Shown one piece after another: positions 19,339 to 28,365 of a stretch of DNA of 41,420 bases (position 1 is the stretch's first letter; the number at the start of each line of letters is the position of its first letter). Origin of the DNA: Planctomycetota bacterium (GTDB lineage Bacteria; Planctomycetota; Phycisphaerae; Sedimentisphaerales; Anaerobacaceae); contig DAOWID010000090.1 of NCBI GenBank assembly GCA_030641115.1, positions 1 through 41,420 on the forward strand, read 5' to 3'. A program made the position numbers and the translations under genes. The notes under the pieces were generated by a model, which did no database searches, was not told the origin of the DNA, and worked only from the letters and a program-made list of their open reading frames with translations.

Positions 19339-20505
19339 ATGAGTAGAAACCCCAGCATATGCTTTGTTGCTCATTTTGCTTATGGTGCGATGGCCGGGGG
19401 AGACAGCGGTCATATTGGGGGTGTGGAGAGGCAGACTTCGCTTATGGCGCGGTGGTTTGCTGCCCAGGGGTATCAGGTCAGCATGCTAACATGGGATGAA
19501 GGCCAGGAAGACGGTGTCGAAATAGACGGTGTGAAGGTATTCAAAATGTGCTGTAACGATGCTGGTATCAAGGGCTTGAGATTCCTCTGGCCAAAGTGGA
19601 CCAGTCTCATCGCAGCCATGAAACGTGCGGACGCCGATGTTTATTATCAGAACGGCGCGGACTGTGTCACCGGGCAAGTGGCACTATGGTGTCGCAGGCA
19701 TGGCCGAAAATTTATTTTTTCCGTTGCATCTGATCTGGACTGCAAACCCCGGTTGGCACGGGTACAAAGGTTTGGCGATCGGATTCTTTACCGGTATGGA
19801 CTGAAGCATGCCGACAAGTTGATCATCCAGACCCGGAGGCAGCGGGAAATGATACAGGGGAATTTTGGATGTGATTCGGTTATCCTGCCGATGCCATGTC
19901 CCGGGCCATCCGAGAACAATTATATTGGCAGTGAACTGGAACATATTGTTTCACGCCGTGTGCTTTGGGTTGGCAGAATTTGTGAAGCGAAGCGCCCTAA
20001 TCGATTGTTGGATCTGGCGGAGGCCTGTCCGGAGTTGAATTTTGATCTCGTTGGACCGGCAGCCGATACCGAGTATGCCTGCGGTGTTTGCCAGCGGGCA
20101 AAGACTATTGCGAACTTGACTCTGCACGGACCTGCTGGGCGAGACCGTGTTTCTGAGTTTTATAAAAAAGCCACAATCATGTGCAGCACATCAGACCGTG
20201 AAGGGTTTCCAAATACATTTCTGGAGGCTTGGAGTTATGGTTTACCGATTGTCTCGACATTTGATCCGGACAACCTTATTGCCGACAAGGGACTGGGCGT
20301 AGTAGCTCAAGAGGTACTTGGTTTAGCAGTTGGAATACGGAATTTGTGTAGTTCCCCCGATCGGTGGAGAGAAGTGTCCCAGAAGGCTCGGCAGTATTAT
20401 CTGGAGAATTATAGCGTCGATGCTGCAATGACTAAGTTTGAAAAAGTCTTTATAGACGTAAATGGAAAATCAATATCTGGTGGCTCTGAAATGTTCCAAT
20501 TATGA
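19339..20505 (+). CDS. glycosyltransferase family 4
   Basis: VLWVGRICEAKRPNRLLDLAEACPELNFDLVGPA and STSDREGFPNTFLEAWSYGLPIVST. Confidence 0.9.
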   Translation: MSRNPSICFVAHFAYGAMAGGDSGHIGGVERQTSLMARWFAAQGYQVSMLTWDEGQEDGVEIDGVKVFKMCCNDAGIKGLRFLWPKWTSLIAAMKRADADVYYQNGADCVTGQVALWCRRHGRKFIFSVASDLDCKPRLARVQRFGDRILYRYGLKHADKLIIQTRRQREMIQGNFGCDSVILPMPCPGPSENNYIGSELEHIVSRRVLWVGRICEAKRPNRLLDLAEACPELNFDLVGPAADTEYACGVCQRAKTIANLTLHGPAGRDRVSEFYKKATIMCSTSDREGFPNTFLEAWSYGLPIVSTFDPDNLIADKGLGVVAQEVLGLAVGIRNLCSSPDRWREVSQKARQYYLENYSVDAAMTKFEKVFIDVNGKSISGGSEMFQL

Positions 20506-20619
20506 TTGGATATTTTCTGAATATGAATGCTTTGCAAGTGACTAAAAAGCATTAGTAGTCATCAAGACATAGAACGGTGTATTTAAAAAGACGTATTCGA
20601 TGATAAAAGGAGGTGTTGT

Positions 20620-21729
20620 ATGGTGAAAAACAGTAATAGTGTGATATTGCAATGGGTTGGTGATATCAGTTTGAATGAAGAATTATGCAATCCACAGTAT
20701 CATGAGTCCATAAGGGAAGGTATGGCTAGGTTGGCACGTGAAGCGGGGCCTTGTGATCTGCGTGTAGGGAACTTGGAAGCGCCTATTTGGGGGGATGGTG
20801 GTGTAAATCCATTTAAAAGACCTCAACTTTGTACAACAGAGCAGGCGGCGAAATGTATATTGCCATTAGGGCTGGATATAGTATTTCTGGGGAATAATCA
20901 CATATATGACTGCCTGGAAAAGGGTTTTGAAAACACCACTGCATTTTTACAAGAAAACAATATTAAGTTTTTAGGTGCCGGTAAAAGTCAACTTGAAGCA
21001 GCTCAACCTATTATCTTAGAAAAGAAAGGAATTTCTCTGGGATTTCTTAATTATGTGCACAGAAATACAAATCCAAACATTCCCTCAGAAGCAGGTGTAT
21101 TTCTGAATTACTTCGAGGAAAAAGTTGCATTAGAAGAAATAGCCGATCTGTCACGGAAGGTAGATGTGCTTTTATTATATTTGCATTGGGGAGCAGAGCA
21201 GTTTATACGTTTCCCGCGTCTAGCGCAACGTAGATTTGGGCGACGTGCCGTAGAAACAGGAGCCACAGTAGTTGTTTTTGATCATGCCCATTGTCTTCAG
21301 CCTCATGAAGATTGGCGAGATGGTCATATTTTCTATGGTCTCGGTAATTTCATATTTGGTCATGTTCCTGGGGAGGATTTCTCGGACCTGGCTTTTCGTA
21401 CAGCTATCGCAAATATCGAAATTTCTCCCAAGTGTGTGGAGGGGGTTCGTCTTGATTATCGGTATCGTGAAAACATTATGCCGGTCCGGGATAACAGAAA
21501 ATCACGCTCTCGATCTCAAAAACGTTTGAATTTTTGTATCCGTTTCCCAGATAGGGTATATGGCCTTATATATGAGTTGGAAAAATTTTACCAACTTGAA
21601 ATCGTAGCTTGTTTTTCATTTATAAAAAAATGTGGGGGCATTATTCCGGCGCTGTTTAGAATACGTAAGCGTCATTTTTCAAAGATTTTGAGAGCGGTGA
21701 CCAGCCCCTCTGGAAGACTTGACATATGA
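20620..21729 (+). CDS. CapA-family protein (poly-gamma-glutamate capsule-type metallophosphatase fold)
   Basis: QWVGDISLNEE, DLRVGNLEAPIWGDGG, DIVFLGNNHIYDCLEKG, LLYLHWGAEQFIRFPRLAQR; SD AAAGGAGGTG before ATG. Confidence 0.85.
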   Translation: MVKNSNSVILQWVGDISLNEELCNPQYHESIREGMARLAREAGPCDLRVGNLEAPIWGDGGVNPFKRPQLCTTEQAAKCILPLGLDIVFLGNNHIYDCLEKGFENTTAFLQENNIKFLGAGKSQLEAAQPIILEKKGISLGFLNYVHRNTNPNIPSEAGVFLNYFEEKVALEEIADLSRKVDVLLLYLHWGAEQFIRFPRLAQRRFGRRAVETGATVVVFDHAHCLQPHEDWRDGHIFYGLGNFIFGHVPGEDFSDLAFRTAIANIEISPKCVEGVRLDYRYRENIMPVRDNRKSRSRSQKRLNFCIRFPDRVYGLIYELEKFYQLEIVACFSFIKKCGGIIPALFRIRKRHFSKILRAVTSPSGRLDI

Positions 21730-21795
21730 GGAAGGGTTATCAGTTGAAAGGCCGAAGAGCTTCAGTGTCATTAGTAAACAGCGCGTTTGACTTGA

Positions 21796-23997
21796 ATGCG
21801 AGGACCAATCCCTTTAATGCCCCACCTTTGCTCTTCCATTGGACATGTACGAATGAGAAATTACGCAAAAGTATTTTTGAAGTATATTGCATATAGACTA
21901 TTGCCAACAAAGACCTACCTTCAGCTCTACTACTTTAGGGTATTTGGAAGGTTTACCAACTTTAAGAGGCCGAATACACTAAATGAAAAGCTTCAGTGGA
22001 AGAAGCTCTATGGGCATTCTCCTTTGCATACAACTATTACCGACAAATATAGTGTCAGAGAATATATAACTAAACGAATTGGTAAGGATTACCTAATTCC
22101 CTTAGTAACTGTTCTTGATGATCCTGACAGATTTGAATTGGCTAACCTTCCTCAATCTTTTGTTGCTAAAGTCAATCATGGTAGTGGCCAAAACAGAATC
22201 GTACGGGATAAATGCCAGGTCGATGAACTGGAAATAAGAAGATGTCTCAAAAGGTGGTTTAGCAATAATCACTACTACGAATCCAAAGAACCTCAATATC
22301 GTGATATAAAACCAAGGATCATCGTTGAAGAACTCCTTACTGACGATGATGGTAAGATTCCCCTGGATTATAAACTCCATTGCTTCAATGGGAGAGTAGA
22401 AGCGATACAAGTCGACATTGACCGATTTGGGGATCATCGACGTAATTTCTACAGTAAAGACTGGAATTTGCTCCCCTTCACCTGGTCTCAGTGGGACAAG
22501 TATGGTCCAAAGTGGGAAAATGGTTCCGCTATCGAAAAGCCCCGAGAACTTGCGAAAATGATTGATATCGCGGGGACTCTCTCACAACCCTTTGATTATA
22601 TCAGAGTCGATCTCTACTGCTTAAGGAATAGGATCTACTTCGGAGAACTCACCTTGAACCACGGCGGAGGATGGGAGAGATTTGACCCACCAGAATATGA
22701 CAAAATCTTTGGAGACAAACTGATATTGTCTCCTCTTGGTCAGGGAAGACTAGAAAACGTGGCTGTAGCGTTACCAGTATCGGCAGGTACAAAGAGACAA
22801 AGTGGTGTTAGCAAGGTGTTGATAAACAAACGAATATGTGTTGTTCTGGTGGTCGACGATCTGGAATATGGTGGGGCTCAGCGTCAGGTAATTGAACTGG
22901 CAAACAACATGGATCAAGATCGCTTCTACGTCCATGTTTGTACCCTTTCGGATTATGTTCCTCTTGGCAGCCAGTTGAGAGACTCCGAACGTAAACTTCA
23001 CACCGTAGCAAAGAAGAACAAAGTTGATTTTACGGTTGTGCCGCGTCTGGCACGCTTGTTGAAATCATTGAACGCAGATATTGTCCACAGCTATTTGTTC
23101 AGTGCGAATATCGCCAGTCGGCTAGCGGGGCGTCTGGCCCGTACGGATTTAATAATCGGGTCCGAGCGGCTTGCAAATTACTCGCCCAAGAAGAGGCATG
23201 TGTTTGCTTACAGACTGACTCGAGGATGTGTTGACCTTACGATAGCGAATTCAAAGGCCGGCGCCGATTTCAACAGCAGAATGTTTGGCCAGCCGGCTTC
23301 CAAGTATCGTATTGTGTATAATGGGGTGGACACCGCGCGATTCAGGCCTCGAGACAGGAACATTATCCGAAATGAGTTGGGGATCCCCTCGGAGAAGCGT
23401 GTCATTGGCGTTTTCGCAAGCTACAAGCCTCAGAAAAATCACCCAATGCTTCTCCATGCCTTTAAGAGAGTACTTGATTTGACACCGGATACGCAATTGT
23501 TGGTGGTTGGAGATCAACTGGCTGGCAACATTCAATGGTTCGGTCACACAAGTGGTACAGACGACTATCATGCCAAAATGGAAGCCCTGATTGATGAACT
23601 GGGGATACGTCACAGATGTACGTCGCTGGGGAACCGCAACGATGTGGAACGGATATATCCTGCGTGTGACATCACAGCACTCTCGTCGCTTTATGAAGGC
23701 ACGCCGAATGTTCTGCTGGAGTCAATGGCCTGTGGTGTTCCGGTAGTGGCAACCAATGTTTCCGATAATGCGTACGTGGTTAAGGATGGTGTGACCGGCT
23801 TTCTTGTTGAGCTGGGTGATGTGGAAGGGATGGCTGGCCGTATTCAAGTTCTTTTGGGCAACGAAGCCCTTCGGCAAGAAATGGGGAAAAAAGCTAACGA
23901 TTGGGTGATGGAGGAGTTCTCGATCAAACAACTGGTCAGAAAAACAGAATCTGTTTACCTGGAAGCATTGAATGGAAAACGCAGCAAATGCCGGTAA
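21796..23997 (+). CDS. fusion: N-terminal TupA-like ATP-grasp domain + C-terminal glycosyltransferase family 4
   Basis: N-term FRVFGRFTNFKRPNTLNEKLQWKKLYGHSPLHTTITDKYSVREYI..FVAKVNHGSGQN..IRVDLYCLRNRIYFGELTLNHGGGWERFDP; C-term VVDDLEYGGAQRQVIELAN..SSLYEGTPNVLLESMACGVPVVAT; start may be ATG 21853. Confidence 0.85.
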   Translation: MRGPIPLMPHLCSSIGHVRMRNYAKVFLKYIAYRLLPTKTYLQLYYFRVFGRFTNFKRPNTLNEKLQWKKLYGHSPLHTTITDKYSVREYITKRIGKDYLIPLVTVLDDPDRFELANLPQSFVAKVNHGSGQNRIVRDKCQVDELEIRRCLKRWFSNNHYYESKEPQYRDIKPRIIVEELLTDDDGKIPLDYKLHCFNGRVEAIQVDIDRFGDHRRNFYSKDWNLLPFTWSQWDKYGPKWENGSAIEKPRELAKMIDIAGTLSQPFDYIRVDLYCLRNRIYFGELTLNHGGGWERFDPPEYDKIFGDKLILSPLGQGRLENVAVALPVSAGTKRQSGVSKVLINKRICVVLVVDDLEYGGAQRQVIELANNMDQDRFYVHVCTLSDYVPLGSQLRDSERKLHTVAKKNKVDFTVVPRLARLLKSLNADIVHSYLFSANIASRLAGRLARTDLIIGSERLANYSPKKRHVFAYRLTRGCVDLTIANSKAGADFNSRMFGQPASKYRIVYNGVDTARFRPRDRNIIRNELGIPSEKRVIGVFASYKPQKNHPMLLHAFKRVLDLTPDTQLLVVGDQLAGNIQWFGHTSGTDDYHAKMEALIDELGIRHRCTSLGNRNDVERIYPACDITALSSLYEGTPNVLLESMACGVPVVATNVSDNAYVVKDGVTGFLVELGDVEGMAGRIQVLLGNEALRQEMGKKANDWVMEEFSIKQLVRKTESVYLEALNGKRSKCR

Positions 23998-24101
23998 GAA
24001 CCTTCAAAAGCTTTTTGAGAGTAGTCAAAGTAGATTTGTGAATGTATGAAGGTGCAACAGATTTTAGAGGATTTTTAATGACTATTCCCAGAGGCCGGGT
24101 T

Positions 24102-24185
24102 TGATGCCGCAGGCGCAGGTGTAAATTTATCTATTCTGTAGCAAATGATCCGGACTGCCAGCCCCGGTTGGTCAAAATGCACACG
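24102..24185 (+). pseudogene. GT4 internal remnant (*CRRRRCKFIYSVANDPDCQPRLVKMHT)
   Basis: Gap-free codon alignment to 19687-19770 of the intact GT4 (WCRRHGRKFIFSVASDLDCKPRLARVQR); the Trp codon is now TGA. Confidence 0.8.
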
Positions 24186-24266
24186 ATATTTGAGTGAATG
24201 CTGGAAGCGACTTTGAGAATGTTTCCCGCTGTAATTGCAAGAAAAGGTGTTGGTCGGCTTATAGGA
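24183..24266 (+). pseudogene. GT2 C-terminal remnant (TIFE*MLEATLRMFPAVIARKGVGRLIG)
   Basis: Gap-free 23-codon alignment to the 3' end of the GT2 at 13318-14241 (TFCERAQEAMLKVLPALIAGKVVGRLG). Confidence 0.8.
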
Positions 24267-24325
24267 AGATCGTCGTCGAACAACCAAAAGGTGAAATATT
24301 TTCTTACTTTTAGGCGGCTTTAATT

Positions 24326-25318
24326 GTGTTGTGGCATGGCAAGAGAATTCTGGTTACGGGTGCTGCAGGGTTCATAGGGAGTCACTTAGTGGAGTTGCTG
24401 CTCGATCGTGGGGCTGAGGTCAGGGCCTTTGTTCGCTACAACAGTCGAAGCGACATTGGGAACCTGCGCTTCCTTCCAAAAGAAGCACTTGATCGGGTTG
24501 AGGTGATTTTGGGCGATGTACGGGACAGCGGAAGCATTGATCAGGCCGTCGCAGAGTGTGAGTATGTGTTTCACCTGGCTGCCCTCATTGGAATACCCTA
24601 CAGTTATCTTGCTCCTAGAAGTTATGTCGATACGAATATTAACGGGACTCTAAATGTCTTGGACGCAGTTCGTAAGCACCGAATCGCCCGTATGGTTCAC
24701 ACCTCGACAAGTGAGGTGTATGGGACCGCCCAATACGAACCCATAGATGAGAATCATCCACTCCAGGGTCAGTCTCCATACAGTGCCAGCAAGATTAGCG
24801 CGGATATGCTGGTTGAGAGTTATCACCGAAGCTTTGGCTTAGCTGTCACAACTCTTCGGCCATTCAATACCTATGGGCCACGACAATCAGCAAGGGCAGT
24901 TATTCCGACAATAACTAGTCAATTGCTGTCGGGTAAGGAAGTTATCAGTCTGGGTTCGCTGGATCCTGAGCGTGATCTCACATTTGTCGAGGATACCGCC
25001 CGAGCATTTGTTGCGGCTGCGAAGTCGGATGCAATGGTGGGAAAGACGGTTCATATTGGCAATGGAAAGTCGATAAGTATCAGCAACCTGGCAGAGATGT
25101 TAGTGGAGATGATAAATCCGAAAGCCCGAATAGTCTGCGATGAAAAGCGGGTGCGCCCTGTTAATAGTGAAGTTATGAAGCTTATTTGTAATTATTCCAA
25201 GGCCAAGGCCGAAATGGGGTGGAAACCCACGATCTCACTAAACGAGGGCCTTAGGCGGACAATTGAATTCATCAGAGAACATATGGGCTACTACAACACA
25301 GAAAACTACTCGGTCTAA
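24326..25318 (+). CDS. SDR NAD-dependent sugar-nucleotide 4,6-dehydratase, LegB-like
   Basis: ILVTGAAGFIGSHLVELLLDRGAEVRAFVRYNSRSDIGNL, AALIGIPYSYLAPRSYVDTNINGTLNVLDA, YSASKISAD. Confidence 0.85.
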   Translation: MLWHGKRILVTGAAGFIGSHLVELLLDRGAEVRAFVRYNSRSDIGNLRFLPKEALDRVEVILGDVRDSGSIDQAVAECEYVFHLAALIGIPYSYLAPRSYVDTNINGTLNVLDAVRKHRIARMVHTSTSEVYGTAQYEPIDENHPLQGQSPYSASKISADMLVESYHRSFGLAVTTLRPFNTYGPRQSARAVIPTITSQLLSGKEVISLGSLDPERDLTFVEDTARAFVAAAKSDAMVGKTVHIGNGKSISISNLAEMLVEMINPKARIVCDEKRVRPVNSEVMKLICNYSKAKAEMGWKPTISLNEGLRRTIEFIREHMGYYNTENYSV

Positions 25319-25358
25319 TAATACAGAGTTGTGGGCTATCTGAGATCAGGAGAATTAC

Positions 25359-26075
25359 ATGCGGGCTATTGTATTGGCTGGCGGAAAAGGAACCAGGCTA
25401 TTGCCTTACACAACTACAATCCCCAAGCCCTTAGTGCCGGTGGGGGATATGGCTATTATGGAAATTGTTATTCGCCAGTTGGCTAACTGCGGTTTTGGTC
25501 ACATAACGGTGGCTGTGAATCATCAGGCGCAACTGATTATGGCCTATTTCGAAGATGGCAAACGATGGGGTATTAGAATAGACTACTCTATGGAAGATAA
25601 ACCTCTTAGTACTATGGGGCCTATTAGGCTGATTAGTGATTTACCTGAACATTTTCTCGTCATGAATGGTGATATTCTAACAGATTTAGATTATGCAGGT
25701 TTTTATCAATCTCATGTTGATAGCGGAGCGATCGGCACAATTGCCACGTATCAACGCGAGGCAAAAATTGACTTTGGTGTTCTAAAGTATGATGGAGAGA
25801 AAAACGTAATCTCGGATTTTGTTGAAAAACCTGTTGAGCATTTTTGTGTCAGTATGGGTATCTATACGTTTTCCAGGGAAATCATAAAGTTTATTCCCGA
25901 AGGGATACCTTTCGGTTTTGATGACCTGATACTCAAGCTCATTGCAGAGAAACAAGATATTCGAGCTCATCCGTTTAGTGGATACTGGCTCGATATCGGT
26001 CGTCCTGAAGATTACGATAGGGCAAACAATGAATTCGACGAGATCATAGATCGACTTTTGCCGCCAAAACCGTAG
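25359..26075 (+). CDS. sugar-1-phosphate nucleotidyltransferase
   Basis: MRAIVLAGGKGTRLLPYTTTIPKPLVPVGDMAIMEIVIRQL; SD CAGGAG. Confidence 0.9.
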   Translation: MRAIVLAGGKGTRLLPYTTTIPKPLVPVGDMAIMEIVIRQLANCGFGHITVAVNHQAQLIMAYFEDGKRWGIRIDYSMEDKPLSTMGPIRLISDLPEHFLVMNGDILTDLDYAGFYQSHVDSGAIGTIATYQREAKIDFGVLKYDGEKNVISDFVEKPVEHFCVSMGIYTFSREIIKFIPEGIPFGFDDLILKLIAEKQDIRAHPFSGYWLDIGRPEDYDRANNEFDEIIDRLLPPKP

Positions 26076-26101
26076 TTGAGACACATTACCGAAAGAGGAT
26101 C

Positions 26102-27058
26102 ATGGCAGCGAATCGTCTATTAGTCACAGGGGCAACTGGGTTTGTGGGGAGCTGGACTTTACGGCATTGGCGTACGGCACATCCTGAAGTTGAGTTATGG
26201 GCTACCAGCGATCAATCCGCATGTCTCGATGAACTGGCAGACAAATTCTCGACATTTGACTTACGTGACGGTAATGCTGTCCGAGAATTTGTCCGCTCAT
26301 GTAATCCCACACATGTGATTCACTTGGCAGGTCTTGTGACCGAGGCATCGCTTGCGGAGCATCTTGCTGTAAATGTCCTTGGTACTGAGAATCTTTACAA
26401 CGCTTTAGCCGAAATGGATTGTTCCAAAGACTTACGAGTCCTCCAGGCAGGAACGGCGGCCATTTATGGCCGAGTTCTACCAGAGGAACTGCCGATAAAG
26501 GAAAACAATCCACTGCGACCACTCACAGCATACGCCATAAGTAAGATGATCCAAGACTATCTCGCTGAGATGTTCTGGCGTACGCGAGGTTTAGATGTCA
26601 TCCGGGCTCGCATATTCAACTTTTTTGGGCCAGGTCAACCTGAGAACTTGGTACCGGCGACGTTTATCAAACAGCTTAAAGCGATGTGCGACGGCGAGTC
26701 ACTCCAGGTCGGAAATCTGTCAACACGCCGGGATTTTGTGGATGTGCGGGACGTCGTATTGGCTTTTGACAAACTCTTGGCTGGAGCTCAGCCTGGTGAG
26801 GCGTACAACATAGCTTCCGGGAAAAGTATTACTATCCGTGATATCCTGAACGACCTGATCAGTATGTCGCGGCTTAACGATGTATCCATAAAGCCAGAGT
26901 ACGATAGGGGGCGAAAAAATGATGTTCCTGATGTGTTTGCAGATGTGACTGCGATTGCAGAGGCTGTCGGTTGGCGACCGCAGATTTCATTGCGGGCATC
27001 TTTGGATGTTATGTGGAAGGAAGATTTAAGCGATTGTGCAAGGGACAAGTCAGGCTAA
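26102..27058 (+). CDS. SDR sugar-nucleotide reductase/dehydratase, GDP-6-deoxy-mannose reductase (Rmd)-like
   Basis: RLLVTGATGFVGSWTLRHW, HLAGLVTEASLAEHLAVNVLGTENLYNAL, YAISKMIQDYLAEMF. Confidence 0.8.
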   Translation: MAANRLLVTGATGFVGSWTLRHWRTAHPEVELWATSDQSACLDELADKFSTFDLRDGNAVREFVRSCNPTHVIHLAGLVTEASLAEHLAVNVLGTENLYNALAEMDCSKDLRVLQAGTAAIYGRVLPEELPIKENNPLRPLTAYAISKMIQDYLAEMFWRTRGLDVIRARIFNFFGPGQPENLVPATFIKQLKAMCDGESLQVGNLSTRRDFVDVRDVVLAFDKLLAGAQPGEAYNIASGKSITIRDILNDLISMSRLNDVSIKPEYDRGRKNDVPDVFADVTAIAEAVGWRPQISLRASLDVMWKEDLSDCARDKSG

Positions 27059-28365
27059 TGATAATTAATCAGGCTCAGGATATTTGTTTCCAACGTCTTG
27101 ACTGGGATTCAAGATGCGGTAAACGGACAGGTCGTACTCAAGTCCTGTTACGAAGTATTCCGTACCCTTACCGGGCGATGCTGGCGATCTGCAGTGACCT
27201 GGATGAGACACCGAACCGTCGTGTGTATTGGGAGATCATGCGATTTCTGAACACGGCGGAAGAGACAACCATGGGCCCGGGCGTGGGGCTGGAAGTAGGC
27301 AATTCCATCTACTTTGACATGCCGGGGCAGTTCGCTTACTGGAATACCGACGATGCCGGACGGGAGATGGTCCGGGCGCTAATTCGGAGCGGCCATATTG
27401 ACTGTTTGCATTCGTATGGTGACCTGGCTATGACTCGCAAACATGCGGCACGGGCGTTAGATGAACTTGACCGTCACGACTGCAAGTTGGAAGTGTGGGT
27501 AGATCATGGAACGGCGGTTACCAACTTTGGCTCGGATATAATGCAAGGCCACGGCGATGAGGTTGGCCATGAAGCATATCACGCGGACTTGACTATTGAC
27601 TACGGTATAATATACGTCTGGTGTGGGCGGGTAACGAGTATTACGGGGCAGGACATTCCAGCCAGTCTTAGTGGGATATTCAATTGGCGGCACCCAATAG
27701 CTTCAGGTCAAACGTTAGTTAGGGACGCAGCAAAGCAAAGGTTAGCCCGAGTGGGGAATACAAAGTATGCCATGCACGGACCGAATGAGACATTGCGTCC
27801 GTCCGTCTTAAGAGACGAGAGCACAGTTTATGAATTCATGCGTTGCAACCCGCATTGGGGCGGGATTAGTTCGTGCGATCAGGGCAGGCATATCGGCAAA
27901 GTGCTGACAGACGACATGCTGAACCGCCTCATTGAACGAAGCGGAACCTGCATCCTTTATACGCATCTTGGGAAGATTGATGATCCACGGATCCCATTGA
28001 ATGAAAACGCGGTGATGGCGTTTCGCCGGTTGGCGGAAGCGTTTCGAAGCGGGAGTATTCTTGTGACGACGACTCGCCGGCTGTTGGGGTACCGCCGTGC
28101 CGTACGCGAGATCGCTTTCAACAGTAGTATGTGGGATGAGAAAGGCCTGCGTATCATTCTTAATACCCAGGCGGATGAGAATTCCATGGGCGAATTGTCC
28201 GATGCTGACTTGAGTGGTTTGACTTTTTACGTATCTGACCCAAAGACAGCTTACATGACAATAAACGGCCGGGAAGTTACGGACCTTAAGCGTAACGGGC
28301 CGGACCACACAGGTCGGCCAAGCATATCGTTAGCTTGGCCGATGTTGGAGTTCCCAAAGATATGA
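27058..28365 (+). CDS. polysaccharide-deacetylase-like (NodB-fold?) uncharacterised protein
   Basis: AMLAICSDLDETPNRRVYWEIMRFLN, LHSYGDLAMTRKHAARALDELD, WVDHGTAVTNFG; ATG 27058 overlaps previous stop (TAATG). Confidence 0.6.
   Translation: MIINQAQDICFQRLDWDSRCGKRTGRTQVLLRSIPYPYRAMLAICSDLDETPNRRVYWEIMRFLNTAEETTMGPGVGLEVGNSIYFDMPGQFAYWNTDDAGREMVRALIRSGHIDCLHSYGDLAMTRKHAARALDELDRHDCKLEVWVDHGTAVTNFGSDIMQGHGDEVGHEAYHADLTIDYGIIYVWCGRVTSITGQDIPASLSGIFNWRHPIASGQTLVRDAAKQRLARVGNTKYAMHGPNETLRPSVLRDESTVYEFMRCNPHWGGISSCDQGRHIGKVLTDDMLNRLIERSGTCILYTHLGKIDDPRIPLNENAVMAFRRLAEAFRSGSILVTTTRRLLGYRRAVREIAFNSSMWDEKGLRIILNTQADENSMGELSDADLSGLTFYVSDPKTAYMTINGREVTDLKRNGPDHTGRPSISLAWPMLEFPKI

Noticed and set aside
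20530-20565. AATGCTTT..AAAGCATT inverted repeat before capA
   Set aside because: Short stem with 12-nt loop and no T tract; not enough to call a terminator or operator
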